Positions 63,574 through 64,000 of a DNA stretch of 64,000 bases are shown one piece after another. Numbering within the stretch: the stretch's first letter is position 1; the number at the start of each line of letters is the position of its first letter. The notes beneath the pieces are model-generated. The model worked only from the letters and a program-made list of their open reading frames with translations, made no database searches and was not told where the DNA came from. The translations under genes and the position numbers were made by a program. This DNA comes from Gammaproteobacteria bacterium (GTDB lineage: Bacteria; Pseudomonadota; Gammaproteobacteria; Pseudomonadales; Pseudohongiellaceae): positions 1 through 64,000 of the forward strand of contig JAQWZF010000021.1 in assembly GCA_029253585.1 (NCBI GenBank). The letters run 5' to 3'.

Positions 63574-64000
63574 TCAGAAAGTTGCCAGTGGGTTAACTGG
63601 CGAACCCATACCCATCTCTATCCGCAGCGGTGCCGCAGTAAACATGAAGCTATAGCGATTTAACTCTTTGGCTATTTCGGCCACTCTTCCAAAATCCAGA
63701 TTGTCGAATATGGATACGCCTAGGGAAACCAGGGCAAGACTATGCAGCGGTAGAAACACATTAGGAATTCCGCTTGGCGCCACATCGTTCCACATGTCGT
63801 GACCTATCATGGCGACGCCACGTTCTTTCAAGAAATACGCCACGTCTGCGTGATAGCCCGCTACCCCTTCCGAGGTTGGCCATGCACCTAATGCAGCCCT
63901 GCGCTTCCAACGACCCGTGTAGAGCAGAATCACATCACCCGGTTCCACAGTTATGCCCTGGATCTTCTCCAAGGCGATGAGATCATCATAGTTAACCACC
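63574..64000 (-). CDS. Cyclase-family metal hydrolase, C-terminal part (cut by window edge)
   Basis: The frame is open to base 64000 and enters from outside the window. The visible ~142 residues include VEPGDVILLYTGRWKRR, YHADVAYFLKERGVAMIGHDMWNDV and PLHSLALVSLGVSIFDNLD, which match the cyclase/kynurenine-formamidase family (PF04199). The N-terminal metal-binding H-x-G-T-H-x-D motif must lie beyond the edge. The function is a hydrolase on an unknown substrate. Confidence 0.82.
   Translation of the reverse strand, partial: VVNYDDLIALEKIQGITVEPGDVILLYTGRWKRRAALGAWPTSEGVAGYHADVAYFLKERGVAMIGHDMWNDVAPSGIPNVFLPLHSLALVSLGVSIFDNLDFGRVAEIAKELNRYSFMFTAAPLRIEMGMGSPVNPLATF

Overview
The window reads as chromosomal DNA of a marine, probably oligotrophic, gammaproteobacterium. 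This rests on a green-tuned proteorhodopsin with its full retinal pathway, Na+-coupled symporters, TonB-dependent receptors, an osmoprotectant transporter, many exported hydrolases, and E. coli-like Zur, RarA and AcnA sequences. The genus cannot be fixed from this sequence. No rRNA, tRNA, CRISPR array, integrase or transposase was seen.

Layout. 1-2 kb holds a zinc-homeostasis locus: a truncated ZnuD-like receptor, a small His/Cys-rich exported protein, a near-ideal Zur box and zur. 2.6-9.9 kb is the phototrophy cassette: crtE-crtI-crtB-crtY-blh-idi as one tightly packed minus-strand operon, divergent from a proteorhodopsin gene. Together they make IPP/DMAPP, GGPP, phytoene, lycopene, beta-carotene, retinal and the retinal-binding proton pump. 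REP/MITE-like inverted repeats follow (10.0-11.0 kb), and a diverged short direct repeat lies on each side of the cassette. 11-27.4 kb is rich in exported enzymes: a serine hydrolase, a cytochrome c-PHM-like copper monooxygenase with a partner, a PAL-like beta-propeller, an amidohydrolase, a lactonase-type metallo-hydrolase, an SMP-30 lactonase lipoprotein, a TonB receptor, a Tat-exported PLP enzyme, and a Tat-exported lactone oxidase with its own cytochrome c.

27.4-36.4 kb is housekeeping and miscellaneous: rarA, DUF1415, an MsbA-like ABC exporter, an M28 peptidase, a DUF1080 protein and an orphan receiver. 36.4-40.9 kb is a beta-alanine/omega-amino-acid uptake and degradation operon. 41-47.4 kb has small transporters (EamA, AEC, LysE) and esterases. 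47.5-52.9 kb is an RND efflux pair behind a FadR-type GntR regulator with twin operators. 54.7-59.8 kb is a catabolic group (TauD-like dioxygenase, aldo/keto reductase, Gfo/Idh/MocA oxidoreductase, SSS symporter). 59.8-62.1 kb is an OpuC-type osmoprotectant ABC transporter with fused permease and binding protein. The window ends with an MFS transporter and a truncated cyclase-family gene.

Two things stand out. First, 13.5-17.7 kb encodes separate exported homologues of the two halves of animal peptidylglycine alpha-amidating monooxygenase. Nearly all metal and catalytic residues are visible in both the PHM-like half (fused to a cytochrome c) and the PAL-like half; this is my main candidate for an undescribed system. 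Second, four genes are freshly broken: an acnA with a large internal deletion, a DUF1993 gene with one nonsense codon, an FrsA-like hydrolase with one nonsense codon, and a YhhN gene with a one-base frameshift.
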